In this document: one piece after another, positions 15,316-15,537 of the stretch
Position numbering within the stretch: position 1 is the first letter of the stretch
Layout: each line of letters begins with the position of its first letter
DNA from: Rubrivivax sp.
GTDB lineage: Bacteria; Pseudomonadota; Gammaproteobacteria; Burkholderiales; Burkholderiaceae
NCBI GenBank assembly: GCA_004211235.1
Contig: SEEY01000022.1
Location: 1 to 15,537 of the forward strand
Reading direction: 5' to 3'
Length of the DNA: 15,537 bases
Program-made: the position numbers and the translations under genes
Notes under the pieces: model-generated
Told to the model about the DNA's origin: nothing
Seen by the model: only the letters and a program-made list of their open reading frames with translations
Database searches by the model: none

Positions 15316-15390
15316 GGCGGGATTGTGCTGGGCTCAGGGGGCAAACCTGGGGTTCACCCACCCGATTCATGCGTTTGAGCCACGGAATGC

Positions 15391-15410
15391 TTTGCGTGCA
15401 CTGCAGCAAA
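15391..15410. promoter_or_regulatory. Candidate LysR-type binding site in the divergent region
   Basis: TTTGCGTGCACTGCAGCAAA has inverted 5-bp arms (TTTGC/GCAAA) separated by 10 bp and contains T-N11-A type spacings expected of LysR boxes. It lies 75 bp upstream of the regulator start and 61 bp upstream of the divergent ATG, a usual position. No other comparably symmetric site is evident in 15316-15471. The assignment rests on symmetry and position alone. Confidence 0.35.
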
Positions 15411-15471
15411 TGCGACCGCGCGTGGAGGCAAGATGCAGGTCAATTCTTGTCCTCGCCTCAGGAGCCTGTCC

Positions 15472-15537
15472 ATGTCCACCGCCCGCATCACCCTTCACCG
15501 CCTGCAGGTCGATGCCGACCTGCAGGCGGTGAAGGGT
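15472..15537 (+). CDS. glcB: Probable malate synthase G, first 22 codons only (3' end cut)
   Basis: The ATG at 15472 has a strong ribosome site, CAGGAG at 15459-15464, 7 nt upstream. The 22 visible codons read MSTARITLHRLQVDADLQ then AVKG. The first 18 resemble the N-terminus of malate synthase G (E. coli GlcB begins with a similar ...RLRIDANFKRFVDEEV), which condenses glyoxylate and acetyl-CoA to malate in the glyoxylate/glycolate pathway. The family expects an Arg-Phe-Val/Ile-type continuation after this point, but the last four codons instead continue a perfect inverted repeat of the preceding bases. Those codons may be an assembly artefact. The divergent LysR-type regulator supports a regulated metabolic gene. 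With so few residues, another family cannot be excluded. Confidence 0.5.
   Translation, partial: MSTARITLHRLQVDADLQAVKG
15490..15537. repeat. Perfect 22-bp inverted repeat with 4-base loop at window end
   Basis: Bases 15490-15511 are the exact reverse complement of 15516-15537, with ATGC between them. The inner 10 bp (CTGCAGGTCG/CGACCTGCAG) can be explained by natural coding; the outer 12 bp make it unusually long. The repeat ends at the last base of the window, so it may extend further. A fold-back at a contig end is a likely explanation; a real cruciform-forming site is the alternative. Confidence 0.85.

Noticed and set aside
1..15537. tRNA, rRNA, CRISPR array, insertion sequence or prophage genes
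   Set aside because: No cloverleaf-like sequence, regularly spaced repeats, transposase motifs or phage genes were noticed on reading both strands.

Overview
The window is high-GC (roughly 70%) proteobacterial DNA with densely packed genes. TrpRS type, the ECF sigma/kinase pair, the TonB receptor type and the apparent malate synthase G start point to Burkholderiales of the Roseateles/Mitsuaria/Rubrivivax kind; this assignment is inferred from protein character, not from a marker gene. No gap between genes exceeds 185 bp. I see no rRNA, tRNA, CRISPR array or insertion sequence.

Left third (1-7272): a beta-glucoside/beta-glucan use locus. A TonB-dependent outer-membrane receptor (1362-4097, minus) is followed on the same strand by a cytoplasmic GH1 beta-glucosidase (1-1335, cut by the window edge). 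Divergently, an exported GH3 beta-glucosidase/exo-glucanase (4281-6218) is followed after 31 bp by a LacI-family regulator (6250-7272). A perfect 16-bp palindrome (4162-4177) lies just downstream of a good minus-strand promoter in the divergent region and is the likely LacI-family operator. A near-copy sits inside the regulator's own gene at 6318-6331, where the codons are non-preferred ones. The expected division of labour is uptake across the outer membrane, trimming in the periplasm, final hydrolysis in the cytoplasm and sugar-responsive repression.

Middle (7319-12119): trpS, encoding a tryptophanyl-tRNA synthetase with a DUF1508-like C-terminal extension, is followed one base later by an ECF sigma factor of the kinase-linked type. 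A 141-bp intergenic region packed with alternative hairpins follows, then a membrane-bound Ser/Thr protein kinase with a TPR-like periplasmic region. The sigma factor has Asp-Thr-Thr-Ala where most ECF factors have an acidic motif, which fits control by threonine phosphorylation, as known for PknT-EcfP in Vibrio parahaemolyticus. This module, with its structured spacer, is the most interesting part of the window.

Right third (12260-15537): an AMP-forming long-chain acyl-CoA synthetase, then a small exported protein of unknown function with visibly lower GC, then a convergent LysR-family regulator. Divergent from the regulator are the first 22 codons of what looks like malate synthase G (glcB). 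The last 48 bases form a perfect 22-bp inverted repeat with a 4-base loop ending exactly at the window edge, so an assembly fold-back must be considered and the last bases treated with caution.
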